Shown here: one piece after another, positions 8,423-18,411 of the stretch
Position numbering within the stretch: position 1 is the first letter of the stretch
Layout of the letters: each line of letters starts with the position of its first letter
NCBI GenBank assembly: GCA_016873495.1
Contig: VGXC01000018.1
Span: forward strand, 1-64,000
Direction of reading: 5' to 3'
From: Nitrospira sp.
GTDB lineage: Bacteria > Nitrospirota > Nitrospiria > Nitrospirales > Nitrospiraceae
Length of the DNA: 64,000 bases
The notes under the pieces: generated by a model
Databases searched by the model: none
What the model saw: the letters and a program-made list of their open reading frames with translations, nothing else
What the model was told of the DNA's origin: nothing
Translations under genes and position numbers: made by a program

Positions 8423-9702
8423 TTATAAAGGGCGGACGGGTCATCGATCCGGGCCGGCTTAACGGCCCGGCTGAGGTCCTGATCGAAAACGGCACGGTCG
8501 CCGCCGTCGGCCAGAACCTCCTGGCCGCCACCGGTCGAACCAAGGGTTCCGTCACCGTCGTGGACGCAACCGGCAAGCTCGTCCTGCCCGGCTTCGTGGA
8601 CCTCCACGTCCACTTCCGAGAACCGGGCTTCGAGTACAAGGAGACGATCGCCACCGGCGGCGCCTCGGCCGTGGCCGGGGGCTTCACCTCGGTCTGCTGC
8701 ATGCCCAACACCAATCCCGTCAACGACAGCCAGTCCGTCACGGAATTCATGTTGGAAAAGGCCCGCGCCGCCGGAAATTGTTCCATCTTCCCCGTCGGCG
8801 CCATTACCAAAGGTTCGGAAGGGAAGGAACTGGCGGAGATCGGCGACTTGCGGCGCGCCGGCTGTGTGGCGATTTCGGACGACGGGCGGCCGGTGATGAA
8901 CAGCATGGTCATGCGGCGGGCCATGGAGTATGCGCTGGCCTTCGACATGCCCGTGATCGACCATTGCGAAGACCTACACCTCTCCGAAGGCGGCTGCATG
9001 AACGAAGGGCTGGTGTCCACGGAGTTGGGCCTCGCCGGCATCCCCGCCGCGGCGGAAGACGTCATGGTCGCCCGCAACATTGCGCTGGCCGAACTGACCG
9101 GCGCCCGGCTGCACCTGGCCCACGTCAGCACGGCCGGGTCGGTACGGATGGTGCGCGAGGCCAAGGGCCGGGGCATCCGCGTCACGGCCGAGGCCTGCCC
9201 GCATCATTTTTCCCTGACCGAGGAGGCCGTCCGGGGTTTCAATACCCTGGCCAAGATGAACCCGCCGCTCCGCGCCTGGCAGGACGTGCAGGCCATCAAG
9301 GAGGGGCTGACGGACGGAACCATCGACGTGATCGCCACGGACCATGCGCCCCATGCGGTCCAGGACAAGCAGCGCGAGTTCTCGGATGCGCCCTTCGGCA
9401 TCGTCGGCCTGGAGACCGCGCTCCCGCTCACCCTGGCCTTGGTGGAGGAAGGCGTCCTCACGTTGGAGCAGGCCGTCGCCAAGCTGACGTCGGAACCGGC
9501 TAAGGCCTTCAGCCTCGCCAAAGGCAGCCTGGCTCCCGGCGCGGATGCGGACCTGGTGATCGTGGATCAGCAGCAGGGCTGGGAAGTGGACCCGTCTCGG
9601 TTCCGTTCCAAGAGCAAGAACACGCCCTTTGCCGGCTGGAAAGTCAAAGGCCGCGTGCTCCGGACCTTCGTGGCCGGACGGACGGTCTACGAGTCAGACT
9701 GA
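8395..9702 (+). CDS. pyrC: Dihydroorotase
   Basis: 435 residues, class I type. It cyclises carbamoyl-aspartate to dihydroorotate. The metal motif HVHFREPG is at 71-78; further metal or active-site blocks are MPNTNPVND, the His in DHCED, AHVSTAGS and ATDHAPHA. The first seven residues (MTKSHNG) come from the spacer repeat, since family proteins usually begin near the ILIKGGRVIDP block. It follows pyrB by 56 bases. Confidence 0.96.
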   Translation: MTKSHNGTILIKGGRVIDPGRLNGPAEVLIENGTVAAVGQNLLAATGRTKGSVTVVDATGKLVLPGFVDLHVHFREPGFEYKETIATGGASAVAGGFTSVCCMPNTNPVNDSQSVTEFMLEKARAAGNCSIFPVGAITKGSEGKELAEIGDLRRAGCVAISDDGRPVMNSMVMRRAMEYALAFDMPVIDHCEDLHLSEGGCMNEGLVSTELGLAGIPAAAEDVMVARNIALAELTGARLHLAHVSTAGSVRMVREAKGRGIRVTAEACPHHFSLTEEAVRGFNTLAKMNPPLRAWQDVQAIKEGLTDGTIDVIATDHAPHAVQDKQREFSDAPFGIVGLETALPLTLALVEEGVLTLEQAVAKLTSEPAKAFSLAKGSLAPGADADLVIVDQQQGWEVDPSRFRSKSKNTPFAGWKVKGRVLRTFVAGRTVYESD

Positions 9703-9704
9703 GC

Positions 9705-10241
9705 ATGTTCGATCGCGACGGCCAGCGAGGGTTGCTCGTCTGTCACACGCTGGAGCTGGTCGCGCTGGCGGTCTGGGTGGGGGGGTTGGTCGTGATCATC
9801 GGCGCGGTCATTCCGGCCGTCTTCAACTCCTTCGGAATGGAGCCGGGCGGACGCTTCCTCACCAGGGTCTTCGACGGGTATAATCGGCTGACCATGGCAG
9901 CCATCGTCGTCCTGGCCGGCACGACCGCCTGGCGGGTCCGACAAAGCCGGCACGCATCGACGGACGCACCGTCGGCCGGTGAGGTGCGTCGGGCGGAGGG
10001 TCTGCTCTTGACCGTGATGATCCTGCTCGCCGGGCTGATCATCCTGATACTGGGCCCCTCCTCCGTCACGCTCCAGGAGCAGGCCTTTGCGGCACAAGGG
10101 GAGGCGGCCAAGAAAGAAGCCTATGATGCCTTCTTTCGGACCCACATGATCGTGCGCGCATTGTATGTGATCAATCTCGGGCTTGGCATTGCGTTACTGG
10201 CGGTAAAAGCGAAGCAATGGATCAACGGGACGAATGTTTAA
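9705..10241 (+). CDS. DUF4149-like integral membrane protein
   Basis: 178 residues with about four hydrophobic helices (near 15-38, 63-78, 98-118 and 147-166). The pattern GGLVVIIGAVIPAVF plus a late RTHMIVRALYVINLGLG resembles the DUF4149 family. Function unknown. It starts 2 bases after pyrC and is probably co-translated; its place inside a pyr operon is unexplained. Confidence 0.75.
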   Translation: MFDRDGQRGLLVCHTLELVALAVWVGGLVVIIGAVIPAVFNSFGMEPGGRFLTRVFDGYNRLTMAAIVVLAGTTAWRVRQSRHASTDAPSAGEVRRAEGLLLTVMILLAGLIILILGPSSVTLQEQAFAAQGEAAKKEAYDAFFRTHMIVRALYVINLGLGIALLAVKAKQWINGTNV

Positions 10242-10307
10242 TTGTGACTGCTGAATTGGTCATTGCGGGCTCTGACATTTAAACATTAACCATTCACAAT
10301 TCAAAAT
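10234..10307. repeat. Spacer inverted repeat before carA
   Basis: Arms 10234-10247 and 10294-10307 match at 12 of 14 positions (core AATTGTGA/TCACAATT perfect). A second, gapped pair lies at 10254-10265 and 10284-10294. The left arm includes the stop codon of the upstream gene and the right arm ends one base before the carA ATG. Confidence 0.65.
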
Positions 10308-10308
10308 T

Positions 10309-11496
10309 ATGCGCAAGGCAATTCTGGCATTGGCGGATGGGACGGTCTTCGAGGGCCGCGCTCTCGGTTTTCCTGGTGAAACCGTCGGCGAGCTGGTGTT
10401 CAATACGTCCATGACCGGGTATCAGGAAATTCTGACCGACCCTTCCTACAAAGGCCAGATCGTCACGATGACCTGTCCCCATATCGGCAACTACGGCGTG
10501 AACCAATCGGACGTCGAGTCCCGCCGCACCTGGGCCGACGGGTTCGTGGTCAAAGAGTCCAGCCGTAGGCCAAGCAACTGGCGCGCGGAACTGGGGTTGA
10601 GCGAGTATCTGGCGGAATCGCGCATCGTCGGCATCGAGGGACTGGATACCCGGGCCCTCACCCGGCACTTACGGGACGGGGGTTGCCAGCAAGCCGTGAT
10701 TTCGCACGTGGATCTCGACCCCAAGCGGGCGACCGAAAAGGCGCGGACCGCTCCCGGCATCGTGGGCCGGGACCTGGCCGCCACCGTCACCTGCGCCGCA
10801 CCCTACGAATGGACGGAAGGCTCCGGCGCCTGGCCGCCGGAGGCCACGACGAACGGCGATCACCGCCCGTCGGGCCGGGCAGGACAGCGGCCCTTCCGGG
10901 TGGTCGTCTATGACTTCGGCGTCAAGCAGAACATTCTCCGCCGGCTCGTGGACGTCGGCTGTGCCGTCACCGTCGTGCCGGCCTCGACCAACGCCGAGGC
11001 CGTGAAGGCGATGCATCCCGACGGGATCATGTTCTCCAACGGGCCCGGCGATCCGGAGGCCGTGCCCTATGCGGCGGAATCGCTCCGGCAATTGATCGGC
11101 TGGCGCCCGCTCTTGTGCATCTGCCTGGGCCACCAGATTCTTGGGCTGGCGTTGGGGCTGAAGACCTACAAGTTGACCTTCGGCCACCACGCCGGCAACC
11201 ACCCGGTGATGGACCTGCGTACCAGGAAAGTCGAGATCACCGCCCAGAACCACAACTTCGCGGTGCAGCTGCCCCAGCCCTTCGATCCCGCCAAGCCCGC
11301 AGCCACGGTGGACACGAAGTTCGGACGGGTGGCCGTCAGCCACCTCAGCCTGAACGACGGCTCGGTCGAAGGGCTAGCTTGCCTGGACCATCCGGTCCTG
11401 TCGTTGCAGTATCATCCGGAAGCCTCGCCCGGGCCGCACGACTCGGCCTATTTATTCCGCCAGTTCGCCCAGATGATGGAGACACACCATGCCTGA
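10309..11496 (+). CDS. carA: Carbamoyl-phosphate synthase, small (glutaminase) subunit
   Basis: 395 residues. It releases ammonia from glutamine for CarB. An N-terminal CarA domain ([21 protein letters not shown]) is followed by a class I glutamine amidotransferase domain with the nucleophile Cys272 in CICLGHQ and the late HPEASPGP motif. Its stop overlaps the sppA start by 8 bases, so the two are translationally coupled. CarB is two genes further on. Confidence 0.97.
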   Translation: MRKAILALADGTVFEGRALGFPGETVGELVFNTSMTGYQEILTDPSYKGQIVTMTCPHIGNYGVNQSDVESRRTWADGFVVKESSRRPSNWRAELGLSEYLAESRIVGIEGLDTRALTRHLRDGGCQQAVISHVDLDPKRATEKARTAPGIVGRDLAATVTCAAPYEWTEGSGAWPPEATTNGDHRPSGRAGQRPFRVVVYDFGVKQNILRRLVDVGCAVTVVPASTNAEAVKAMHPDGIMFSNGPGDPEAVPYAAESLRQLIGWRPLLCICLGHQILGLALGLKTYKLTFGHHAGNHPVMDLRTRKVEITAQNHNFAVQLPQPFDPAKPAATVDTKFGRVAVSHLSLNDGSVEGLACLDHPVLSLQYHPEASPGPHDSAYLFRQFAQMMETHHA

Positions 11497-12478
11497 GGGA
11501 ATCACGAACGGTCGCGTCGGAGCGGCGCCCGGCCTGGCCGTCGCCGCGGCCCTGCTGTTGCTGTCCGGCTGTATCACGATCAACCTACTCCCCGGAGCCG
11601 GACCGCTGAAGGAAGAAGAGGTGGGCGGGAGCGGCAAAGCCAAGGTGCTCCTCATCGAACTCTCCGGCCTAATCAGCGCGCAGGATAGCGACGGGCTCGT
11701 AGAGCAGCCCAACCTGGTCGCCCGTCTGAAAGAAGAACTGACTCGCGCGGGGGAGGACCCGGCGGTCAGCGCCATCGTGCTGCGCATCAACAGCCCGGGC
11801 GGCACCGTCACGGCATCGGACATCATGTACCATGAGCTGAAAGTCTTCCGCGAGAAGCGCAAGGTCCCGATCATCGCCTCGATCATGGACATCGGCGCTT
11901 CGGGGGGCTACTACGTGGCGACGGCGGCGGACAAGATCCTGGTCCACCCCTCGACCGTCACCGGGAGCATCGGCGTGATCATGCTCACCATGGACGCCCA
12001 CGGACTGCTGGACAAGATCGGCCTGGAAGCCAGGGCGGTGACGTCCGGCCCGAAAAAAGACATGGGCTCTCCCTTCAGGGCCATGACGGCCGACGAGCGG
12101 GCGATCTTCCAATCGGTGATCGATTCCTTTTACGAACGGTTCCTGACGGTCGTAAAGGAAGGTCGGCCGAACCTGTCCGCCGAGCAGATCCGCAAGCTGG
12201 CCGATGGGCGCATCTACTCAGGGGAACAGGCCAAAGCGGTCGGGCTCGTCGACGGCATCGGCTACTTGGATGACGCCGTGGACCTGGCCAAGCAGCAAGC
12301 CGGGGTGGCCGAGGCAAAAGTGGTGGTGTACCGCCGGGCCGGCGAGTACCGCCCCAACATCTACGCGAAATTCATGGGGACAAGCGGGAGCGCCGGCTGG
12401 GGCTCCCTGTCGAGCTTCGATCTGATGGGACTGGTGCGCGGCGGCTCACCCCAGTTCATGTATCTCTGGATGCCGTAG
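11489..12478 (+). CDS. sppA: Signal peptide peptidase SppA (S49), probable lipoprotein
   Basis: 329 residues. The N-terminus carries a hydrophobic stretch ending in the lipobox LSGC (about residues 27-30), so it is probably lipid-anchored facing the periplasm. The S49 domain shows [14 protein letters not shown] and the catalytic Ser in [16 protein letters not shown]. It would cut cleaved signal peptides. The E. coli enzyme has two tandem domains; this is the single-domain bacterial type. Confidence 0.92.
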   Translation: MPEGITNGRVGAAPGLAVAAALLLLSGCITINLLPGAGPLKEEEVGGSGKAKVLLIELSGLISAQDSDGLVEQPNLVARLKEELTRAGEDPAVSAIVLRINSPGGTVTASDIMYHELKVFREKRKVPIIASIMDIGASGGYYVATAADKILVHPSTVTGSIGVIMLTMDAHGLLDKIGLEARAVTSGPKKDMGSPFRAMTADERAIFQSVIDSFYERFLTVVKEGRPNLSAEQIRKLADGRIYSGEQAKAVGLVDGIGYLDDAVDLAKQQAGVAEAKVVVYRRAGEYRPNIYAKFMGTSGSAGWGSLSSFDLMGLVRGGSPQFMYLWMP

Positions 12479-12485
12479 GCTTGAA

Positions 12486-12581
12486 GAATTGTCTCATCGA
12501 TCCATTGATTCATTGACGATTGAGGCCAGAAACCAGGTTCTTCAATGAAGCAATCCGTCAATCAGGAAATGACTCAATTTC
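12486..12581. repeat. Spacer inverted repeat reaching into the M48 protease gene
   Basis: ATTGACG (12512-12518) pairs perfectly with CGTCAAT (12556-12562). The flanking segments 12486-12497 and 12569-12581 pair imperfectly. The right arm falls inside the coding sequence that starts at 12545 and supplies its first dozen residues. Confidence 0.6.
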
Positions 12582-13516
12582 TCGGAACGCCGATCGGGCG
12601 GCGCGCGGCCTTATGCCTGGGTGCGCGCGGAGCGTTCGGCCTTTGGACGGCCTTGGGCGCCGGGGCCGCGTTAGGCTTGTTCGAATCCCTGACCGGCTGC
12701 GTCCGCGCGCCGGGCACTGCCCGCGACCAGCTCATTTTCATCTCCGAGGAACGTGAGATGGAAATGGGCGTGCAGGCCTTTCGCGGGGTCTTACGGGGCA
12801 CTCGACTCAACGAAAACCCCGAGATCAACGAGATGGTCCACCGGGTGGGGCAGCGTATCGCCGAGGCGGCGCGGAAGCCGGAGTACCAGTGGGAATTCGC
12901 CGTGATCCAGGACGATCGCATGATCAACGCCTTTGCCTTGCCGGGCGGCAAAGTCGCCGTCTTCACGGGCATCCTTCGGTTGACGCGCGACGACGACGGC
13001 CTGGCCACCGTCATGGGTCACGAGGTCGCGCATGCACTGCAGCGGCACGGCGCGGAGCGTATGAGCCGCGGCATCCTCGAGCAAATCGCGCAAGTCGGCA
13101 CCATGGCGGCCTCGGCGGCCGGCGCCATCGACCCCGCCGCCATGCAAGGCCTCCAGAGCGCCTACGGCGTCGGCGTGTCCTTGCCCTTCAATCGCAAGCA
13201 GGAATCGGAAGCGGACTTCGTGGGGCTTCGCCTGATGGCCCAGGCCGGCTACGATCCGAGAGCGGCGGTGCCCTTCTGGGAACGGATGAGCGGCTGCCCC
13301 AAGCAGATGATCGGCAAACTCTGCTTCCGCACGCAAAACGCGATCCCGGAGTTCCTGTCGACCCATCCGTCGGACGCCACCCGTATCAACCAGATCGAAG
13401 CCTGGCTGCCGGACGCCATGCGCTTCTATCGCCTGCCGGACGGGTCCGTCCCGGTTCAAGAGGTGCCGGCTCCGAGGCCGATCTACAAACCGCAAATCGG
13501 GCCGATGCCGGGATGA
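12545..13516 (+). CDS. M48-family metalloprotease, probable lipoprotein
   Basis: 323 residues. It has the zinc motif HEVAHALQRH (about 158-167) and the third ligand region ESEADFVGLRLM (about 220). This is the BepA/LoiP type of periplasmic protease that handles outer-membrane proteins. The N-terminus has GRRAAL followed by a long hydrophobic stretch and a lipobox-like LTGC at about 54-57, so it may be a Tat-exported lipoprotein. The first residues (MKQSVNQEMTQF) derive from the spacer repeat; a later start is possible. Confidence 0.9.
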   Translation: MKQSVNQEMTQFLGTPIGRRAALCLGARGAFGLWTALGAGAALGLFESLTGCVRAPGTARDQLIFISEEREMEMGVQAFRGVLRGTRLNENPEINEMVHRVGQRIAEAARKPEYQWEFAVIQDDRMINAFALPGGKVAVFTGILRLTRDDDGLATVMGHEVAHALQRHGAERMSRGILEQIAQVGTMAASAAGAIDPAAMQGLQSAYGVGVSLPFNRKQESEADFVGLRLMAQAGYDPRAAVPFWERMSGCPKQMIGKLCFRTQNAIPEFLSTHPSDATRINQIEAWLPDAMRFYRLPDGSVPVQEVPAPRPIYKPQIGPMPG

Positions 13517-13534
13517 GATGAAAAGGAAGCCCCC

Positions 13535-13607
13535 AGCCGACCGCTATCAGCTCTCCATTAGTGAGAAAGTATGCTGAGAAGAGGCTGACAGCTGATGGCT
13601 GACAGCT
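13535..13607. repeat. Spacer inverted repeat before carB
   Basis: Arms 13535-13555 and 13587-13607 match at 16 of 21 positions, with ATCAGCT/AGCTGAT perfect. The right arm is itself a direct repeat of GCTGACAGCT. It ends 5 bases before the carB ATG at 13613. Confidence 0.65.
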
Positions 13608-13612
13608 ACTGT

Positions 13613-16600
13613 ATGCCCAAACGCACCGACATCAAAAGCATTCTCCTAATCGGCTCCGGCCCCATCGTCATCGGGCAGGCCTGCGAGTTCGACTATTCCG
13701 GCACCCAGGCCTGCAAGGCCCTCAAAGAAGAGGGCTACCGGGTGGTGCTGATCAACAGCAATCCGGCCACGATCATGACCGACCCGGAGTTGGCCGACCG
13801 GACCTATATCGAGCCCATCACCCTGGACGTGGTTGAGCAGGTGATCGAACGGGAGCGGCCGGACGCCCTGCTGCCGACGATGGGCGGCCAGACGGCCCTG
13901 AACACCGCGATCGGCCTGGCCAAGCGCGGCACGCTGGCCAAGTACGGAGTCCAGCTCATCGGCGCCTCGGCCGAGGCGATTCACAAGGCGGAGGACCGAA
14001 ACGCCTTTCGAGAAGCGATGTGGAAGATCGGTCTGAAGGTTCCGAACAGTGCCGTCGTGCGCAGCGTATTGGATGCCAAGGATCAAATCGGGGACATTGG
14101 CTTTCCCGCCATCGTTCGGCCCTCTTTTACGATGGGTGGAACTGGCGGGAACATCGCCTACAACATCGAAGAGTTCGAGCGTCACATTGAATGGGGACTC
14201 GCTATGAGTCCGGTCGGGGAGGTGCTGATCGAACAGTCCGTGATCGGCTGGAAGGAATTCGAGCTGGAGGTGATGCGAGACATCAAGGACAATGTCGTCA
14301 TCGTCTGCCCGATCGAGAATTTCGACCCGATGGGCATCCACACCGGCGACAGTATCACCGTCGCCCCGGCCATGACCTTGACCGACAAGGAATACCAAAT
14401 GATGCGGGACGCGGCCGTCCGCATCATCCGGGAGATCGGCGTGGACACAGGCGGCTCCAACATTCAATTCGGCCTGCACCCGGATACGGGCGAGATGGTC
14501 GTCATCGAGATGAACCCGCGCGTCTCCCGCAGCTCGGCCCTGGCCTCCAAAGCCACCGGCTTTCCGATCGCCAAGATCGCGGCGAAACTGGCGGTCGGCT
14601 ACACGCTCGACGAGATCACCAACGACATCACCCGCGTGACCAAAGCCTCCTTCGAGCCGACCATCGACTACGTTGTCGTGAAAATCCCGCGCTTTACCTT
14701 CGAGAAATTTCCCGGCGCCGACCCGACCTTGACCACCCAGATGAAATCCGTCGGGGAGGCCATGGCGATCGGGCGCACGTTCAAGGAGGCCCTGCAGAAA
14801 GCCGTCCGCTCGATGGAGATCGACCGCTACGGCCTGGTCTCCCTGGTGGGCCTGGACCGGGGAATCCCGGCTGCCGCCGACCGGGAGGAATTGGCGGCCA
14901 AAGTCCGCGACCGTCTCCGCTGCCCCCACCCGGACCGGCTCTGGCACTTGGCGGATGCGATGCGGCTGGGCCTGCCGACGGAGGAATTGTATCAACGCAC
15001 CAATATTGATCCCTGGTTCCTGGAACAGATTCGCGAGATTGTGGCCTGCGAAGACCGGCTGGTTTCTTTCCCCCCTCATCCCGCACCCCTCACCCATGAC
15101 CTCCTACATGAGGCCAAGCAGCTCGGCTTCTCGGACGAACGAATCGGCCAATTGAACGGCATGGACGGCAAGACTCTCCGCGAGCGCCGCCTCAATCCGC
15201 CGGTCGAGGCCGAGGCAATCCGCGCCACGTACAAGCGTGTGGATACCTGCGCCGCGGAATTCGAAGCCAAGACGCCATACCTCTATTCCACCTACGAGCG
15301 GGAATGCGAAGCGGCTCCGACCCGGAAGAAGAAGGTGGTGATCCTGGGCGGAGGACCGAACCGGATCGGGCAGGGTATCGAGTTTGATTACTGCTGCGTC
15401 CATGCCGCGTTCGCCCTCCGTGAGGAGGGGTACGAGACCATCATGGTCAACTGTAATCCGGAAACCGTGAGCACCGATTACGACACCTCCGACCGGCTCT
15501 ACTTCGAACCCTTGACGCAGGAGGACGTGCTGAACATCATTCGGGTCGAGCAGCCGTTGGGCGTGGTCGTCCAGTTCGGCGGGCAGACGCCGCTCAAGCT
15601 GGCCCTCCCGCTGGCTCAAGCCGGCGTCACGATTCTCGGCACCAGTCCAGACGCCATCGACCGGGCGGAAGACCGGGAACGGTTCCGCGACTTGCTGGAG
15701 AAGCTCAAGCTGCGCCAGCCGGACAGCGGGATCGCCCGTTCCGTGGAGGAAGCGGTCCAGCGAGCCGCCGCCATTAGGTATCCTGTGATGGTCCGCCCCT
15801 CGTATGTGCTGGGCGGCCGCGCGATGCGCATCGTCTACGACGAGGCCGGCTTGAGGAGCTACATGACCTCGGCGGTCACCGCGTCCCCCAACCATCCGGT
15901 CTTGATCGACAAGTACCTGGAAGATGCGATCGAAGTGGACGTGGACGCCCTGTCCGACGGGCGGCAGGTCGTGGTCGCCGGAATCATGGAGCACATTGAA
16001 GAGGCGGGCGTCCATTCGGGTGATTCGGCCTGCTCGCTCCCGCCCTATACGCTCGGCAGCGCGGTCGTGGAGGAAATTCGCCGACAGACTACCGCCCTGG
16101 CCGTGGAGTTGGGCGTGATCGGCTTGATGAACGCCCAATTCGCCGTCCGGGACGAAAAAGTCTTCGTGCTCGAAGTGAACCCGCGCGGCTCGCGGACCGT
16201 GCCTTTCGTCAGCAAGACCATCGGCGTCCCCCTGGCCAAATTGGCCATGAAGGTCATGATGGGCAAGACGCTTCACGAACTCGGTTTTACCGCCACCCGT
16301 CCGTTTCAGCATGTCGCCGTAAAGGAAGCCGTCTTTCCCTTTATGAAATTCGCCGGGGTGGACGTGCTCCTCGGCCCGGAGATGCGCTCCACCGGCGAAG
16401 TGATGGGCGTGGACGGGGACTTCGGCTGGGCCTTTGCCAAATCTCAAGCCGGCGCCGGCGTGGCCCTGCCGCGCGGCGGTACGGTCTTCCTGAGCGTGAA
16501 GGACCAGGACAAGCCGGCGGCCCTGGACGTAGCGCGGCGCCTGCAGCGCCTCCGATTCACGATCGAAGCCACCAGCGGCACCGCCGCGTACCTGCGCGAC

Positions 16601-16882
16601 CAGGGAGTCGAGGTCCAGACGGTCAACAAGGTCAACGAGGGGCGCCCGCACATTGTGGACCACATCAAGAACGGGGAGATCAGCCTCGTCATCAACACGG
16701 TCGGGAGCGAGGCGTCGCAGGCCGACTCCGCTTCGATCCGGCGCGAGGCGCTTCAAAAGGGCTTGCCCTACTATACGACCATGCGCGGCGCGCTGGCGGC
16801 CGCTTTAGGGATCGAGGCATCGCTCCGCAAGGCATTGACGATTCGGTCGCTCCAGGAATACCATGCGCGCAGGGAATGTTGA
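13613..16882 (+). CDS. carB: Carbamoyl-phosphate synthase, large subunit
   Basis: 1089 residues from ATG 13613, chosen because [22 protein letters not shown] matches the family N-terminus; an ATG 18 bases earlier is in frame. Two homologous ATP-grasp halves are visible: [16 protein letters not shown] in the first and [16 protein letters not shown] in the second. An oligomerisation domain lies between and an MGS-like allosteric domain at the end. It makes carbamoyl phosphate for pyrimidines and arginine. Two protease genes separate it from carA. Confidence 0.97.
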   Translation: MPKRTDIKSILLIGSGPIVIGQACEFDYSGTQACKALKEEGYRVVLINSNPATIMTDPELADRTYIEPITLDVVEQVIERERPDALLPTMGGQTALNTAIGLAKRGTLAKYGVQLIGASAEAIHKAEDRNAFREAMWKIGLKVPNSAVVRSVLDAKDQIGDIGFPAIVRPSFTMGGTGGNIAYNIEEFERHIEWGLAMSPVGEVLIEQSVIGWKEFELEVMRDIKDNVVIVCPIENFDPMGIHTGDSITVAPAMTLTDKEYQMMRDAAVRIIREIGVDTGGSNIQFGLHPDTGEMVVIEMNPRVSRSSALASKATGFPIAKIAAKLAVGYTLDEITNDITRVTKASFEPTIDYVVVKIPRFTFEKFPGADPTLTTQMKSVGEAMAIGRTFKEALQKAVRSMEIDRYGLVSLVGLDRGIPAAADREELAAKVRDRLRCPHPDRLWHLADAMRLGLPTEELYQRTNIDPWFLEQIREIVACEDRLVSFPPHPAPLTHDLLHEAKQLGFSDERIGQLNGMDGKTLRERRLNPPVEAEAIRATYKRVDTCAAEFEAKTPYLYSTYERECEAAPTRKKKVVILGGGPNRIGQGIEFDYCCVHAAFALREEGYETIMVNCNPETVSTDYDTSDRLYFEPLTQEDVLNIIRVEQPLGVVVQFGGQTPLKLALPLAQAGVTILGTSPDAIDRAEDRERFRDLLEKLKLRQPDSGIARSVEEAVQRAAAIRYPVMVRPSYVLGGRAMRIVYDEAGLRSYMTSAVTASPNHPVLIDKYLEDAIEVDVDALSDGRQVVVAGIMEHIEEAGVHSGDSACSLPPYTLGSAVVEEIRRQTTALAVELGVIGLMNAQFAVRDEKVFVLEVNPRGSRTVPFVSKTIGVPLAKLAMKVMMGKTLHELGFTATRPFQHVAVKEAVFPFMKFAGVDVLLGPEMRSTGEVMGVDGDFGWAFAKSQAGAGVALPRGGTVFLSVKDQDKPAALDVARRLQRLRFTIEATSGTAAYLRDQGVEVQTVNKVNEGRPHIVDHIKNGEISLVINTVGSEASQADSASIRREALQKGLPYYTTMRGALAAALGIEASLRKALTIRSLQEYHARREC

Positions 16883-16935
16883 ACGATGAGCGATGAACGA
16901 ACAGACGCACCCCTTCCCGATCATCATTCAACATT
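16875..16935. repeat. Spacer inverted repeat between carB and greA
   Basis: Arms 16875-16892 and 16918-16935 pair at 16 of 18 positions around 25 bases. The units are TGTTGAACGATGA-like. The left arm overlaps the carB stop codon. Confidence 0.75.
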
Positions 16936-16960
16936 TTGCATTCACCTTTAAGGGGTAACA

Positions 16961-17437
16961 ATGCCGACACCGATTACCAAGAAGGGCTACGACGCGCTGA
17001 AAGCGGAACTGGACCGTTTGCACAAGGTGGAGCGGCCCAAGGTCATCGAAGCGATCGCCGAGGCGCGCGCGCACGGCGACTTGAGCGAGAACGCCGAGTA
17101 CGACGCAGCCAAGGAGCGTCAAGGGTTCATCGAGGCGCGGATCGGCGAACTCAATCACAAGCTGGCCGATGCGCGGATCATCGACACCTCCAAACTGTCG
17201 AGCGAGACCGTGGTCTTCGGCGCCACAGTCCTGATCGTCGAGAGCGAGTCAAAGCTGAAAAAACAGTACACCCTGGTCGGCCAGGACGAAGCCAACCTCA
17301 AGGACGGAAAGATTTCCGTCCAATCGCCTGTGGGCAAGGCTCTGATCGGAAAACGAGTCGGGGACCTGGTCGAAGTCACGACCCCGGCCCGGGTGGTGGA
17401 GTACGAAGTCTGCGAAATCCGGTTCGAGGAACTGTGA
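16961..17437 (+). CDS. greA: Transcription elongation factor GreA
   Basis: 158 residues, the standard length. An N-terminal coiled coil (about 1-75) carries the acidic tip in LSENAEYDAAKERQ, and the C-terminal FKBP-like domain includes SPVGKALIGKRVGD. It stimulates RNA cleavage in backtracked RNA polymerase. AAGGGG lies about 7 bases before the ATG. Confidence 0.97.
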   Translation: MPTPITKKGYDALKAELDRLHKVERPKVIEAIAEARAHGDLSENAEYDAAKERQGFIEARIGELNHKLADARIIDTSKLSSETVVFGATVLIVESESKLKKQYTLVGQDEANLKDGKISVQSPVGKALIGKRVGDLVEVTTPARVVEYEVCEIRFEEL

Positions 17438-17515
17438 TGCGTGATGAGTGATCAGTGATGCGCAATACGCAGAGCGAATCCTCTTACCCTTTACCCATCA
17501 CTCATCACTTCTCAC
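17434..17515. repeat. Spacer inverted repeat after greA
   Basis: Arms 17434-17452 and 17497-17515 match at 16 of 19 positions, with GTGATGAGTGAT perfect. The left arm includes the greA stop codon and the right arm ends 7 bases before the next start. Confidence 0.75.
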
Positions 17516-17522
17516 CCGTTGA

Positions 17523-18335
17523 ATGACCATGCCGTCCGCCATTTCCGTCATCACGCTCCTGACTGACTTCGGCACCCGCGACTACTTCGTGGCCAGCATG
17601 AAGGGGGTGATCCTCAACATCAACTCCCAAGCCAGGATCGTCGACTTGTCCCACGAAGTCCCGCCACAGTCCATCGAGGAAGCGGCCTACTTGCTTAAAT
17701 CCTCCTACCGCTACTTCCCGGACGGCACCATCCACGTCGCCGTGGTGGACCCGGGCGTCGGCAGTGCCAGGCGGCCGCTGCTCGTGACGACCTCCCGCTA
17801 TTTTTTCATCGCGCCGGACAACGGACTCCTCAGCTACATCTTCGAGGAAGAAACCGGGGTGGAAGTCCGGGCGATCGAGAACAAACAGTATCGGCTGGAT
17901 TCGGAAGGCGCCACCTTCGACGGGCGGGATCTGTTCGCGCCGGCAGCCGCCTGGCTGACCAGGGGACAGAGCCCCGGCTCCTATGGGCGATTGATTCGGG
18001 ACTATGTGAAGCTGCCCATCGAAGAACCGGCGGTGGCCCATAAGGTCCTGACCGGCCGGATCGTCTACGTGGATCGCTACGGGAACCTGATCTCGAACAT
18101 CACCCCGCTGCATCTCAAAGAACTGCAGGGGGTGACCCGAAAGTCCAGCGTCGAGGTCACAATCCGTCTTGCCGGCGTCGAAATCCAGGGGCTCGTCGGC
18201 TGCTACGCGGACGGGGACAAGGCCGACCCCAACGCCCTGATCAACAGCAACGGGCAGGTGGAAGTCTTCGTCAAGGAAGGCAGCGCCGCCGAAACCCTCA
18301 AGTGCTCCCGCGGCGAGAAGATCGAGTTATTCTAA
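17523..18335 (+). CDS. SAM hydrolase / SAM hydroxide adenosyltransferase (DUF62)
   Basis: 270 residues. The family signature ITLLTDFGTRDYFVASMKG at the N-terminus, VVDPGVGSARRPL and APDNGLLSYI identify it. Such enzymes cleave SAM to adenosine and methionine. It is cytoplasmic and the last gene of the pyr-greA run. An alternative start is the second Met (17529). The link to pyrimidine synthesis is unknown. Confidence 0.88.
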   Translation: MTMPSAISVITLLTDFGTRDYFVASMKGVILNINSQARIVDLSHEVPPQSIEEAAYLLKSSYRYFPDGTIHVAVVDPGVGSARRPLLVTTSRYFFIAPDNGLLSYIFEEETGVEVRAIENKQYRLDSEGATFDGRDLFAPAAAWLTRGQSPGSYGRLIRDYVKLPIEEPAVAHKVLTGRIVYVDRYGNLISNITPLHLKELQGVTRKSSVEVTIRLAGVEIQGLVGCYADGDKADPNALINSNGQVEVFVKEGSAAETLKCSRGEKIELF

Positions 18336-18370
18336 GCGAACCCTCCACGGAATCCGCAGCAAGTCCAGCC

Positions 18371-18411
18371 AAGCGACCGACAACGAAGCTGGAGGGCGTT
18401 TTCAGCAGCCT
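18371..18411. repeat. 3' remnant of the 124-bp repeat family
   Basis: AAGCGACCGACAACGAAGCT and GGAGGGCGTTTTCAGCAGCCT align with the right third of the copy at 44580-44703. It ends on the stop codon of the convergent ppgK gene. Confidence 0.5.

Noticed and set aside
13646-16756. Long minus-strand frames opposite carB
   Set aside because: Shadow frames with the His/Asp/Arg-rich composition typical of GC-rich antisense; no known motifs.
16875-17515. CRISPR-like repeats in the spacers
   Set aside because: Units are 4-10 bases, degenerate, arranged as inverted arms and without regular unique spacers or cas genes.
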